Assembly: GCF_016904945.1 (NCBI RefSeq)
Contig: NZ_JADIKF010000040.1
Span: 1,402,953 to 1,466,952 of the forward strand
Origin: Dyella mobilis
GTDB lineage: Bacteria; Pseudomonadota; Gammaproteobacteria; Xanthomonadales; Rhodanobacteraceae
DNA length: 64,000 bases
Direction: 5' to 3'
The notes beneath the pieces were generated by a model that did no database searches, had not been told where the DNA came from, and worked only from the letters and a program-made list of their open reading frames with translations. Positions 32,439-41,366 of the stretch are shown here, piece after piece (the stretch's first letter is position 1; the number at the start of each line of letters is the position of its first letter). The position numbers and the translations under genes were made by a program.

Positions 32439-35400
32439 TGAACAACCTCGATGTGAAATATCTCTGCGAGCGCCTTTCGCATGGAGCGCCGCGAAAAACG
32501 CTGTTCGGCATACGCGCTGGAAGAAGCCGACAATTGACGCCAATCTGCGTCATTGGCCAGCAATTCCTGAATGGCGTTGGCGATAGATGTCGCATCGTCC
32601 GCCACTCTTGCCACGCTATCCAGCCCATCGAGACCTTGCGCGCCGACGCTGGTCGTGACCAGCGGCAAACCTTGCTGCAATGCCTCTACAACCTTGGATT
32701 TGATCCCGGCGCCGAAGCGCAGCGGCACCACGGCCACCCTGCTGTGCTGATAGAAATCGTGCAGGACCTTGTCAGCCACATAGCCGGTCACGACGACGTG
32801 CGCAGAGGCCAGCGCCAATACCTTTTCGGTTGGGTTCGATCCAACCAGATAAAGCCGGGCAGAAGGGTTTTTCTCCAGCAATTGCGGAAGAATTTCCTCC
32901 ACGAGCCATACTGCCGCATCGACGTTGGGCGGATGCCCAAACCCTGCCACGAACAATATGCCCGAGCGTTCGGACAACTCGCGGCCGTCGCCGCCAAATT
33001 TGTCGTAGCAATAGGCTTGGATCGCCCGACTCGATACTTTCGGGGCGAGGCGAGCTACCTCCGCCGCTTCATCGGACGTTGGATAGAGCACGAGATCCGA
33101 TTTGCTCCAAAGATCGCGCTCGATCGCTTCGAACTTCCGCGCCTGCTCGAGGCAGGCAGGTTCCCGGCTTAGTTCGTATTGCTGCAGTAGGCGCGCAAAG
33201 TGCAGGTCGTGCCCGTAGTACACGACTCGAGCCTTCGGGGCAAACTGCTTGATCAAATCGATAAAGTGCACGGAAATGTGCGGGCGGCTGAGCAAGACGT
33301 GGTCGAGCTGATCGCCGAATTCGCGCAAATACCGCTCGAAGCCGTTTACCCATTGGGCGCCGTAAAGGACTTCCACGCCCATGGCCTGCAACGGCGGCGT
33401 ATAGCTCGGGTCGAACCAAAGGTTCTCCGGCCAGAATTTGACGGAGCAGCCCAGGCTGCACAAGCCCTGCAGGAACTGCATCATCGTGCGCGACCCTGCA
33501 TCCCTGTCGGGCTGCGGAACGTAATGATCGATGACGAGTACGACCGGCTTGCTTCCGCTACGCTCCCTCGCCCTGAAAACATTCTGGGCGTTCGGATAAT
33601 GGCCGTTGGTCAGCTGTTCGTGCCAGCGCTGCAGGAATTTTTTCTGGTTCTCGACCTGGTAGGACTTGATACCGCTGTTTTCGTCCGTGCCGTGGGAGAT
33701 GCCTTCGTAATGGACCACCTTGGAAAACGGTGTGTAGTAAACCTTCGCGCCCGTTGCGCGAACCTTGAACGCAAGGTCGGAATCTTCGCAATAGGCCGGA
33801 ACATAAAGCTCGTCAAACCTGCCCACTTCGTCAAACGTGCGCTTGCGCACAAGCAACGAGGCGCCCGAGCAATAGTCAGCCTCTCGCACATAGTTGAATT
33901 GAGGTTCGTCGGGATCGGCGAGCCGGCCGAAATTCCAACCGCTGGCGTCGGACCAGATAATGCCCCCGGCCTCTTGCAGTTGACCGTTCGGATAAACCAG
34001 CTTGGATCCAACCATGCCGCAATCGTCGAAGCGTTCGAACACGTCCAACATGGCATCCAGCCAGCCGGAAGTGACCTCGGTGTCATTGTTCAGAAAATAG
34101 AGGAATTCGCCTCGCGCCATGCCTGCTGCGCGATTGCAGGACCGGATGAAACCCAGGTTTTGCGGATTCACCTCGTAACGAAGCCCCGGCACATTTGCCA
34201 GCGCACCGATGTGCTCGTCACCCGAGCAATCCTCTGCCACGATCACTTCGACGTCGACCTTCGGCGCGTTCGCCATGATCGAGCGCAAGCAGGCGGCGGT
34301 GTAATCCAGGCGGCCATAGGTCGGGATGATGATGCTGACGACCGGACGCGTGACTTCGGGAAAAGCCAGGTCGGCTGACATCCGAATGGCTTCGTCGGTG
34401 GTGGGCGCTTCAATCCGCACCGGCGCGGGCTGCGCCTCTTCCACCTTGCGCATGAGCCATTTTTTGGCGCGCCCCTTGATGGGACCGAGCAGCTTCAAAT
34501 TCGCCAATTTGCTTCCCCGCAACGAGGTCGCGGCGCCGCTCCAATCTCCGCGCACCAGGCGCCCTGCAAATCGCAGCGGTCGCGTCAGCCGCCACGAATG
34601 GGAGCGCTCTATTATTTCGTTCTTTTGCCGCAGTTGCTGAATCTCGTCGCGCAGGGTTCCGATGATCTCGCGGATGTCGCGCTCGTGCCGCTCACGGGAT
34701 TCGTTCAGCGCAACCTGCCCCTCGAGTTTGCCCTCAAGAGAAGAAATGCGCTCTTTCAACCATTGGTTCTCGGCGTTGTGACTGACGACCTGGTCAGTCA
34801 GCGTGAAGTGACGCGAGAGCAGGCTGCCACCCAGCAGCATCTCTTTTTCGTGGTACTCCTCGCCAAAAAGGTTGGTACCCAACCGATCGAGTTTTTGCTC
34901 GACCTCCCTAGCCCACTGCTCCATGTCTCCCCGTCCCTGCTCCAATTTCGCAACATATTCAAGTGTAGCCTTGAGCTCATCATATGCAATACCGAGGCGT
35001 ACATCACGTTCGCGCAGCACAGCCTTGCAGTTATCAGCCTCTCCTTGCGCAGACTTGAGTTCGCCAGCAAGTTCGTCGAGGTGCTTCTCATAGACTGCGG
35101 CTCGCTCGGCCAGCGCACGTGCGGAGCACTCCCGCTCACGCTCAAAACTAACTTTGATTTCAATGAGTTGATCATTCAGCGAAGCTACTTCGGACAACAG
35201 CAGCAGTTGCTTGGCTTCAAGTTGCTCCCGCGCAGCTTCTGCGCCTGATTGCTCATTGCGCGCCTGCGACAGCGCCAATTCGAGCTCACGCGCCAAAGCC
35301 CCCGCTTCGTTGCAGTTTTCTTTCAGTTTTTCTACGTCCTGTTTTGCCTCTGCAAGCTCCTTCGCCAGCACATCCGGCTTCTCGCGGTCCGTCCGCCACA

Positions 35401-36463
35401 AATTGCGCCAGCCTGCCTTCTCGAAAACTTCATTCAGGCCCCGTGCCCAGGCGGCGGCCCTTTCCTGGTCTTTTGCCGCGTTTCCGTAAGCCTTGCGCAA
35501 GTCTTCCAGTTCTTTGTCCAGCCCCCGCGCCCAGCCGATGAGCTCTTCCTTTTCTCCCTGCAAGCGCTTGACGTGGCCGCCAGCGACGACCAACTCCTCG
35601 TCAAGCGACTTGCCCCAGTTCATCGCATCGGCATGCTCTTTGACCAGCTGCCCGTGCCTTTCGCGCAATGCCTTCAATTCACCATCGATGCCGACAGCCC
35701 AGCGCGCCACTTCACGATGGTGGGTATAAAGATCCTCAGCCTCGGAAAACAGCACAGAAGGTTGCAATCTGGCCGCGGCGTTTTCCTCCAAGGCACCGGC
35801 GATGGCTATGAAATAAACGGGATCGCTCAACGATGCCGCCCGCTCCACGACTTCCGACCCGGTGTCCGTCAATGCACCGAGTTGCCGGATGCCGTCGGCG
35901 CTTTGCAGGGTGAAGATCGAGGAACCGACGGCAAGTCTCTGCCCGAAATACGTCACACGGTCGAATCGCTCCTTCAAGACCGCATTGAATTCGCCGAAAT
36001 CGAGTTCCTTGATGTGAAATTCGTTGTGATGGCCGGCCAGCTCCGTGTAAACGACTCGATTCGGAGAGGAAATGATCAACACGCCATCCGGGCGCAGAAC
36101 CCTGCGGATTTCGGCGATCATCTCTGAATGCCGGTCGTGATGCTCGATGGTTTCGAACGAAACCACGACATCGACACTGTCATCCGGTAGGGGGATTTCC
36201 GCCGCGTCGCCGCGCCGGTATTCCAAATGCGGAACATCGCGATATTCGGCCTGGGCGTGCTGAACCGCCTCATCCGAAATGTCCATGCCCGTCACCTTGC
36301 GCGCGCTGCGCGCGAGCATGGCGCTGCCGTAACCTTCGCCACAGGCGATATCCAGAACGTCCTTGCCTTCGACCAATGGCGCACACCAGGCATAACGGTG
36401 CAGGTGCTCGTGCCTGATTTCGCCGGCCTCGGTAGGTACGTAACGCTCGCCCGTAAACTTCAT
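32435..36463 (-). CDS. Giant methyltransferase / coiled-coil / GT2 / GT4 protein
   Basis: A 1342-residue multidomain protein. Residues 1-220 form a SAM methyltransferase (VLDIACGEGYGSAML, VVVSFETIEHHD). About 240-620 is a long coiled coil that opens with four exact 28-residue repeats marked by Trp at 255, 283, 311 and 339 (W-x-x-x-[IL]-[DN]); W517 begins a further similar unit. About 706-930 is GT2 (SIIIPTYGR, FLNNDTEV, AYCEDSDLAFKVR). About 970-1340 is GT4 (FVAGFGHPPNVDAAVWL, RFGAGIKSKVVEAL). By analogy with WbdD of E. coli O9a, the methyltransferase may cap chains and the coiled coil set their length, with polymerising domains built in. No kinase domain is seen. ATG 36463 overlaps the wzt stop by four bases. 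Confidence 0.85.
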   Translation of the reverse strand: MKFTGERYVPTEAGEIRHEHLHRYAWCAPLVEGKDVLDIACGEGYGSAMLARSARKVTGMDISDEAVQHAQAEYRDVPHLEYRRGDAAEIPLPDDSVDVVVSFETIEHHDRHSEMIAEIRRVLRPDGVLIISSPNRVVYTELAGHHNEFHIKELDFGEFNAVLKERFDRVTYFGQRLAVGSSIFTLQSADGIRQLGALTDTGSEVVERAASLSDPVYFIAIAGALEENAAARLQPSVLFSEAEDLYTHHREVARWAVGIDGELKALRERHGQLVKEHADAMNWGKSLDEELVVAGGHVKRLQGEKEELIGWARGLDKELEDLRKAYGNAAKDQERAAAWARGLNEVFEKAGWRNLWRTDREKPDVLAKELAEAKQDVEKLKENCNEAGALARELELALSQARNEQSGAEAAREQLEAKQLLLLSEVASLNDQLIEIKVSFERERECSARALAERAAVYEKHLDELAGELKSAQGEADNCKAVLRERDVRLGIAYDELKATLEYVAKLEQGRGDMEQWAREVEQKLDRLGTNLFGEEYHEKEMLLGGSLLSRHFTLTDQVVSHNAENQWLKERISSLEGKLEGQVALNESRERHERDIREIIGTLRDEIQQLRQKNEIIERSHSWRLTRPLRFAGRLVRGDWSGAATSLRGSKLANLKLLGPIKGRAKKWLMRKVEEAQPAPVRIEAPTTDEAIRMSADLAFPEVTRPVVSIIIPTYGRLDYTAACLRSIMANAPKVDVEVIVAEDCSGDEHIGALANVPGLRYEVNPQNLGFIRSCNRAAGMARGEFLYFLNNDTEVTSGWLDAMLDVFERFDDCGMVGSKLVYPNGQLQEAGGIIWSDASGWNFGRLADPDEPQFNYVREADYCSGASLLVRKRTFDEVGRFDELYVPAYCEDSDLAFKVRATGAKVYYTPFSKVVHYEGISHGTDENSGIKSYQVENQKKFLQRWHEQLTNGHYPNAQNVFRARERSGSKPVVLVIDHYVPQPDRDAGSRTMMQFLQGLCSLGCSVKFWPENLWFDPSYTPPLQAMGVEVLYGAQWVNGFERYLREFGDQLDHVLLSRPHISVHFIDLIKQFAPKARVVYYGHDLHFARLLQQYELSREPACLEQARKFEAIERDLWSKSDLVLYPTSDEAAEVARLAPKVSSRAIQAYCYDKFGGDGRELSERSGILFVAGFGHPPNVDAAVWLVEEILPQLLEKNPSARLYLVGSNPTEKVLALASAHVVVTGYVADKVLHDFYQHSRVAVVPLRFGAGIKSKVVEALQQGLPLVTTSVGAQGLDGLDSVARVADDATSIANAIQELLANDADWRQLSASSSAYAEQRFSRRSMRKALAEIFHIEVVQ

Positions 36464-37884
36464 TCGGTCTCCTCGATACGCTCGATGCCGATCGTGTGCA
36501 TGGGAATGCCAACGAGACCATGCCGCATCGTGCTCTCGCTTGCCTTGAAGGTAAACGCGTCGTGGATCCAATGCTGTTGGGTGTGGTTTTCCTGCGTTCC
36601 GGTCGCTACCGCCGCGTCCACGGAATAATCACCGGTCGGCAATATCGGCATACGAAAGCGAAAGCGCGCAAGGAGCCTTTGCCCAGGCTCTGCCTGGATC
36701 AGGTCATCGTGATAGCTGATATAGGTGTTGTCGCCAAACAGGCGCTGTCCCAACCGATCCTTGATGAAGAAGCCGAATATCGGCCGCTGCATGGGCTCGA
36801 GCACTTGCGCCTCGATCTCTATGTCAACGAGTTCGCCGCCGTAAGTCATGCGGCAAAGAACGCCCGCTTCGTCGCGCAGCCGCACGTCTTGGATACGCAA
36901 TGCTCCCGCGCCGAATTCCGAGTTGATGTTCGAAGCATCAAACTCAAAAACTTCAACGAGATTGCGCTGTGCCGTGCCATTGAGGATATCCATCCTCGAA
37001 TCGACGACATCGGCCGATACTTCGCTGCCACTCGCATCCGGCTTGTCTTCGCCGCGCGTCTTTGACGCGCCAGGCCGAAGAGCGACGCTGTCCCCCAGCG
37101 ATTTGCGGTCCGCCGCGTGCTGCGCGGCAAGGTACTGCTCGACCACGTCCTTGGCGGCCCCGTCCATGATCATGCGCCCGGAATCCAGCCAGATTGCACG
37201 ACTGCACAGATTGATCACCGCCGTCGTGTCGTGACTGACGAAGAGAAGCGTGCCGTGCTTCTGGAATTCCCTCAGATAGCGCATGCATTTCTGGGTAAAT
37301 CGTACGTCGCCTACGCTGAGCGCCTCATCAATAATCAGAGTATCGGCATCCACGTGTGCCGCGATCGCAAAGGCGAGGCGAACGTACATGCCACTCGAAT
37401 AGGTTTTGACCGGTTGATCGATAAAATTGCCGATGTCGGCAAAATCGACGATCAGATCGAAACGCTTGCGCAGCTCATCCTCGGGAATGCCGTACAGCAG
37501 CCCGCTGAGATACACATTTTCTCTGCCGGTAAACTCGCGGTTGAAACCCGCGCCCAACTCGAGCAGCGCAGCAATGCGCCCGTGGACCCGCACGACGCCC
37601 TCGGTGGGGTGCAAGGTGTTGCACACCATTTGCAGCAAGGTCGACTTGCCGGAGCCATTGCGCCCGATGATACCGACCGTTTCTCCGCGCCTTACGCTGA
37701 AACTTACGTCACGCAGAGCCCAGAACTCGCGAAAGTAACTTTGCTCGACGCGCCCCATGGCACGCCACAGCCGCGGCAAAAGCATCTGCTTGAGCCGATC
37801 CGCAGGCTGCGCATAGATTTCATAGCGCTTGCTCAAACGTTCAGCGTAAATGTTCAGATCGTCGAGAAGCATCTCAGAGGACAT
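36460..37884 (-). CDS. wzt: ABC transporter ATPase for polysaccharide export, with C-terminal glycan-binding extension
   Basis: ATPase of an ABC exporter moving lipid-linked polysaccharide to the periplasm. The 474-residue protein has Walker A GRNGSGKST (74-82), signature YSSGMYVRLAFA, Walker B TLIIDEAL and H-loop FVSHD. A C-terminal domain of about 150 residues (about 320-474; DVRLRDEAGV, FGFFIKDRLGQRLFGDNTY, GDYSVDAAVA) matches Wzt_C, the beta-sandwich that recognises the modified chain end in O8/O9a-type systems. Starts at ATG 37884 or 37873 are both possible; either lies at the wzm stop. It fits with the neighbouring methyltransferase as the cap maker. Confidence 0.95.
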   Translation of the reverse strand: MSSEMLLDDLNIYAERLSKRYEIYAQPADRLKQMLLPRLWRAMGRVEQSYFREFWALRDVSFSVRRGETVGIIGRNGSGKSTLLQMVCNTLHPTEGVVRVHGRIAALLELGAGFNREFTGRENVYLSGLLYGIPEDELRKRFDLIVDFADIGNFIDQPVKTYSSGMYVRLAFAIAAHVDADTLIIDEALSVGDVRFTQKCMRYLREFQKHGTLLFVSHDTTAVINLCSRAIWLDSGRMIMDGAAKDVVEQYLAAQHAADRKSLGDSVALRPGASKTRGEDKPDASGSEVSADVVDSRMDILNGTAQRNLVEVFEFDASNINSEFGAGALRIQDVRLRDEAGVLCRMTYGGELVDIEIEAQVLEPMQRPIFGFFIKDRLGQRLFGDNTYISYHDDLIQAEPGQRLLARFRFRMPILPTGDYSVDAAVATGTQENHTQQHWIHDAFTFKASESTMRHGLVGIPMHTIGIERIEETE

Positions 37885-38698
37885 CCGCAAACCCCTTACG
37901 AGTACGCTCGAACCAAGCAAATGCCAGCCATGCAAACACGCACGAACAAAGCAGATACCCCCCAAGCAAGCCCCAATTGGGCAGCTTTCCCCAAACCAGA
38001 ACGTCCTGCGATGCCTCCACGATGACAGTCAGGGGATTGAGAAGCACGAAATGCTGATACCGGAGCGGAATCACACTCATCGGATACATGATCGGCGCCA
38101 GGAACATGAGCGCCGTGGTGATGATTCCCACCGCCTGCTTGAGGTCTCTCAGATAGACACCCAGCGATGCAAAGAGCCACATGATCCCGACCAGGAATGG
38201 GACGAAACAGAGCAACACGATCGGAAACAAGACCACCGTCCAGGGGATGTATCCACTTGCAAAAATGGAAATGGCCAGCAACACCAGAGTTGACACCACC
38301 AGGTGAAACAGCGCCGACCCCAGCGTGCTCCAAGACAGCGTCTCAAGCGGAAAAACGACCTTTTTGACGAAATTGGGGTTTTCGACGATCAAGGTCGGAG
38401 CGCGGTTGGCGCATTCGGCAAACATCGCATTGATGTTCAGACCGGCGAACAGAATCACCGCGAATGAAATGCGCCCTCCCGTCTGCCCCACCCAGTGGGA
38501 TTTGAAGATGTAGCCGAATACGAACGTGTAAATCATCAGCATCAGCAGCGGGTTGAAGAACGACCACAGCAGACCGATGAACGACCCCCGGTATCGTCCG
38601 ACCACGTCACGCTTGGACATCTGCCATACCAAGGCAAAGTGGCGCAGCAGCGCCCGATATGGGGAAATAGGATCAACGAGGCGATAAGCTGAAAGCAT
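37874..38698 (-). CDS. wzm: ABC-2 type polysaccharide export permease
   Basis: Membrane subunit of the Wzm-Wzt exporter. The 274-residue protein has about six membrane segments and the family block KRDVVGRYRGSFIGLLWSFFNPLLMLMIYTFVF near the N terminus. It is the first gene of the operon running to 28460 on the minus strand. Together with wzt it shows that this glycan is made in the cytoplasm and exported by an ABC route, not by Wzx/Wzy. In Xanthomonas the same gene pair lies next to metB, as here. Confidence 0.95.
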   Translation of the reverse strand: MLSAYRLVDPISPYRALLRHFALVWQMSKRDVVGRYRGSFIGLLWSFFNPLLMLMIYTFVFGYIFKSHWVGQTGGRISFAVILFAGLNINAMFAECANRAPTLIVENPNFVKKVVFPLETLSWSTLGSALFHLVVSTLVLLAISIFASGYIPWTVVLFPIVLLCFVPFLVGIMWLFASLGVYLRDLKQAVGIITTALMFLAPIMYPMSVIPLRYQHFVLLNPLTVIVEASQDVLVWGKLPNWGLLGGYLLCSCVFAWLAFAWFERTRKGFADVL

Positions 38699-38853
38699 CT
38701 AAGTCATCTACTCTCTAAGTGGACAGCCTTCCTTGAAAGATCGCCCATCTACTGACACACATCTAAGATCGCGTCCTATGCGAACCGCGATGGCCGGCTC
38801 CTGGCCGCGTCAAAGACATCAATCCCGCTTTGACTGCGGCATTTTGTCACTCG

Positions 38854-38873
38854 GGTGGTGCCTTTGCACCACC
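38854..38873 (-). terminator. Hairpin after the metB-type gene
   Basis: Perfect 8-bp stem GGTGGTGC/GCACCACC with a CTTT loop, six bases past the stop of the cystathionine synthase/lyase gene. No T-run follows on the minus strand. The remaining gap to 38699 (about 155 bp) should contain the wzm operon promoter. No JUMPstart/ops motif was found. Confidence 0.5.
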
Positions 38874-38879
38874 GCACGC

Positions 38880-40058
38880 TTAGCTCAGGGCACGCTCTAG
38901 CTCGTTGCGCAGATCCACGAGATCTTCTACACCGACCGAAAGTCGCACCAACCCGTCGCTGATGCCCAGCCGCTTGCGGTTGGCCGGCGGCACCGAGGCA
39001 TGCGTCATGATGGCAGGGTGCTCGATCAGGCTTTCGACGCCTCCAAGCGACTCGGCCAGCGCGAACAATTCGCAGCGCTCAAGCATGCGGCGCGCCTTCT
39101 TCAGCCCGCCCTTGACTTCAATGCTGATGATCCCGCCAAAGCCGTCCATCTGCCGACGCGCCAGCGCATGCTGCGGATGACTCTTCAGGCCCGGGTAGAT
39201 CACGCGCTCTATCGCAGGGTGCTTCTCCAGCCATCGGGCCAGTTCCATCGCACTCGCGCAATGTTCGCGCATGCGCAGATGCAGCGTCTTCAGGCCACGC
39301 ATGGCGAGAAACGCATCGAACGGCCCCGATACCGCGCCTACGGAGTTTTGCAGGAACGCCATCCGTTCGGCCAACCCGTCCTGGCCGGCCACGACGATCC
39401 CGCCAACCATGTCGGAATGGCCGTTGAGGTACTTGGTAGCCGAATGCACCACCAAATCCGCGCCATGCTCCAACGGTCGCTGCAACATCGGCGAGCAGAA
39501 GGTGTTATCCACCACCAGAATCAGACCATGCTTCTTCGCAAAGGCGGCCAACTTGCCCAAGTCGACGAGCTTGAGCATGGGATTGGTAGGCGTCTCGGCC
39601 CAGATCATCCGGGTGTTGGGTCGCAATGCAGCCTTTAGCGCTTGCGCATCGTTGAGATCGACGAAGCTGAAATCCAAGCCCGCAGAACGACGCCGCACCC
39701 GCTCGAACAGGCGATAGCTCCCGCCATAGAGATCATCCATCGCAATGACGTGGCTACCCGAGTCGAGCAGGTCGAGGACGGTGGCAGCGGCAGCCAGCCC
39801 CGAGGCGAAGGCGAAGCCTGCACAACCGCCCTCGAGCGCAGCCACGCAGCGCTCATAGGCCATGCGGGTAGGGTTCTGCGTGCGCGAATACTCGTAGCCC
39901 TTGTGGACGCCAGGGCTTTCCTGCACATAAGTCGAGGTCGCATAAATGGGCGTCATGATGGCGCCCGTCGCAGGGTCGGGATGCTGTCCCGCGTGAATGG
40001 CCAGCGTCCCTGGACCCAGCTTTGCGCCCCCTGCAGGGCCCCCTTTTACTTTTTTCAT
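38880..40058 (-). CDS. Cystathionine gamma-synthase / gamma-lyase family PLP enzyme (metB-type)
   Basis: Trans-sulfuration enzyme linking cysteine and homocysteine metabolism. The 392-residue protein has the family features YSRTQNPTR, AFASGLAA, ETPTNP, VVDNTF and SATKYLNGHSDMVGG, with K209 as the PLP lysine. Synthase, gamma-lyase and beta-lyase cannot be separated reliably by eye; SLGGVESLIEHPAIMTH favours the gamma-synthase/gamma-lyase group. In Xanthomonas LPS studies the border gene at this place is called metB. No clear met boxes were seen upstream, even though a MetJ-like protein is encoded at 6.3-6.8 kb. Confidence 0.9.
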   Translation of the reverse strand: MKKVKGGPAGGAKLGPGTLAIHAGQHPDPATGAIMTPIYATSTYVQESPGVHKGYEYSRTQNPTRMAYERCVAALEGGCAGFAFASGLAAAATVLDLLDSGSHVIAMDDLYGGSYRLFERVRRRSAGLDFSFVDLNDAQALKAALRPNTRMIWAETPTNPMLKLVDLGKLAAFAKKHGLILVVDNTFCSPMLQRPLEHGADLVVHSATKYLNGHSDMVGGIVVAGQDGLAERMAFLQNSVGAVSGPFDAFLAMRGLKTLHLRMREHCASAMELARWLEKHPAIERVIYPGLKSHPQHALARRQMDGFGGIISIEVKGGLKKARRMLERCELFALAESLGGVESLIEHPAIMTHASVPPANRKRLGISDGLVRLSVGVEDLVDLRNELERALS

Positions 40059-40432
40059 GCCAGCAGCACCCCGTCGGGCTCGATGTTAACCATTAATCTT
40101 ACCTGCATGTGCGTCGACAGCAGAGCCACGACGCACCGCGCATTCATTTACCTGCTACCCGGCCACGCAGGCGGATAGACCTTTACCCCTGATATATAGC
40201 CAATTCCCGGCGTTCAGCCTATCGACAAGCTGAACCGACCCGCCACCGTGCGTAAACCCTTGGCTTCGGACTCTGTTTTACGGAGTGATCTGAACAGCAA
40301 CCCTCGCCACGGACCACGGGAAAGCGAAAGCTGTCGCGGAACTTGCAAGCTTTCAGCTATCTTGCGGCTAGCTGTCTCAAATCACCGGCCGTGTTGCACA
40401 CCCTGCCTTTTATTCTAATAAGAGCCGAGCCC
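40059..40432. other. Noncoding divergent gap
   Basis: About 370 bp between the metB-type gene (minus) and the sulfotransferase gene (plus). It should hold both promoters. Sequence near the metB start is A+T-rich (GTTAACCATTAATC around 40085-40098). No tandem met boxes, RNA gene or repeat was recognised. Confidence 0.4.
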
Positions 40433-41269
40433 ATGCCCGATCACCCCGTTTTAATTCACTATCACATCTTCAAGAACGCCGGCAGCAGCGTGGACGCCAG
40501 TCTGCAGCACTCCTTCGGCGATCGATGGGGCAGTTTCGAGGGGCCGCACGCTCACGCTATCCAGTCCAGTGCACAACTCGGCCAGCATCTGGCCGCCAAT
40601 CCGCAATTGATCGCCATTTCCAGCCACCTGGCCCGCCCGCCCATACCGCATCCCCGTTGCCTGCCGATGGTTTTTATCAGGCACCCGTTGTTGCGTGCCT
40701 ATTCGGTCTATAGCTTCACCCGCACGGATGCCTCACAACCTTATTCGGACGTCGCGCAGGATCTAGGCTTTGCCGAGTACATCGCCTGGGCGCTCAGGAA
40801 GGAGCCCGGCAGCATCGTGATCCGCGACTACCAGGTCGTGCACCTTTCCGACGCCTCGTGGCGCACGAAACACATCCTCGATGCCGAAGCGGGCGCAGCG
40901 GATCTGGACCAGGCGTGTCGGCTGTTGACCGAATGGGGTGTAGCGGGCGTCGTGGACCAGTTCGAACTTTCGATCCAGGTCTTTCAGGCCACGTATGGTC
41001 CGCATTTACCCGGTCTGGACCTCCACGCGCGCTGGGAAAACGCCACCCACCGAAACCCCGTTGCGGTGGATGAGCGCGTCGATCAGCTCAGGCAGATGCT
41101 GGGCAACGGCCTTTATGAAGATTTCATGGAAGCCAATCGCCTCGACCTCGCACTGCATGCGCACGCCCAGTCCGTGCTTGCGTCCGCGGCGCAACGAGAG
41201 AAGCTCCGGGTCTCTTCGCCTGTGGATACGAAAGAAGCTGCGCCTATCCACGTTGGAACCGCCGCTTAA
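40433..41269 (+). CDS. Sulfotransferase-family protein (Sulfotransfer_2-like)
   Basis: A 278-residue protein with the layout of Golgi-type carbohydrate sulfotransferases found in bacteria. HYHIFKNAGSSVDASL (about 9-24) corresponds to the 5'-phosphosulfate loop (HIPKTAGTS in relatives) and FIRHPLLRAYSVYSF (about 81-95) to the 3'-phosphate motif. ATG 40433 starts the conserved part; the frame is open 30 codons earlier. It is the second candidate sulfotransferase of the window and lies between metB and rmlB, beside the rhamnose genes. The acceptor is unknown; a surface glycan is the simplest guess. Confidence 0.7.
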   Translation: MPDHPVLIHYHIFKNAGSSVDASLQHSFGDRWGSFEGPHAHAIQSSAQLGQHLAANPQLIAISSHLARPPIPHPRCLPMVFIRHPLLRAYSVYSFTRTDASQPYSDVAQDLGFAEYIAWALRKEPGSIVIRDYQVVHLSDASWRTKHILDAEAGAADLDQACRLLTEWGVAGVVDQFELSIQVFQATYGPHLPGLDLHARWENATHRNPVAVDERVDQLRQMLGNGLYEDFMEANRLDLALHAHAQSVLASAAQREKLRVSSPVDTKEAAPIHVGTAA

Positions 41270-41366
41270 CCGCGGCCATCATCGGGGCTCGCGCCGGGAA
41301 ACATCAGGGCATGGCTACACGTTATTGTTTCGTATGACACAATACTGAGCCGTTTCGGAGTCATGC

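Noticed and set aside
38699..38879. JUMPstart/ops element upstream of the wzm operon
   Set aside because: No GGCGGTAGC or longer JUMPstart match was found on the minus strand.
40059..40432. Met boxes upstream of the metB-type gene
   Set aside because: Looked for because of the MetJ-like protein. No tandem AGACGTCT-like repeats were found here or before the metJ-H1 gene.
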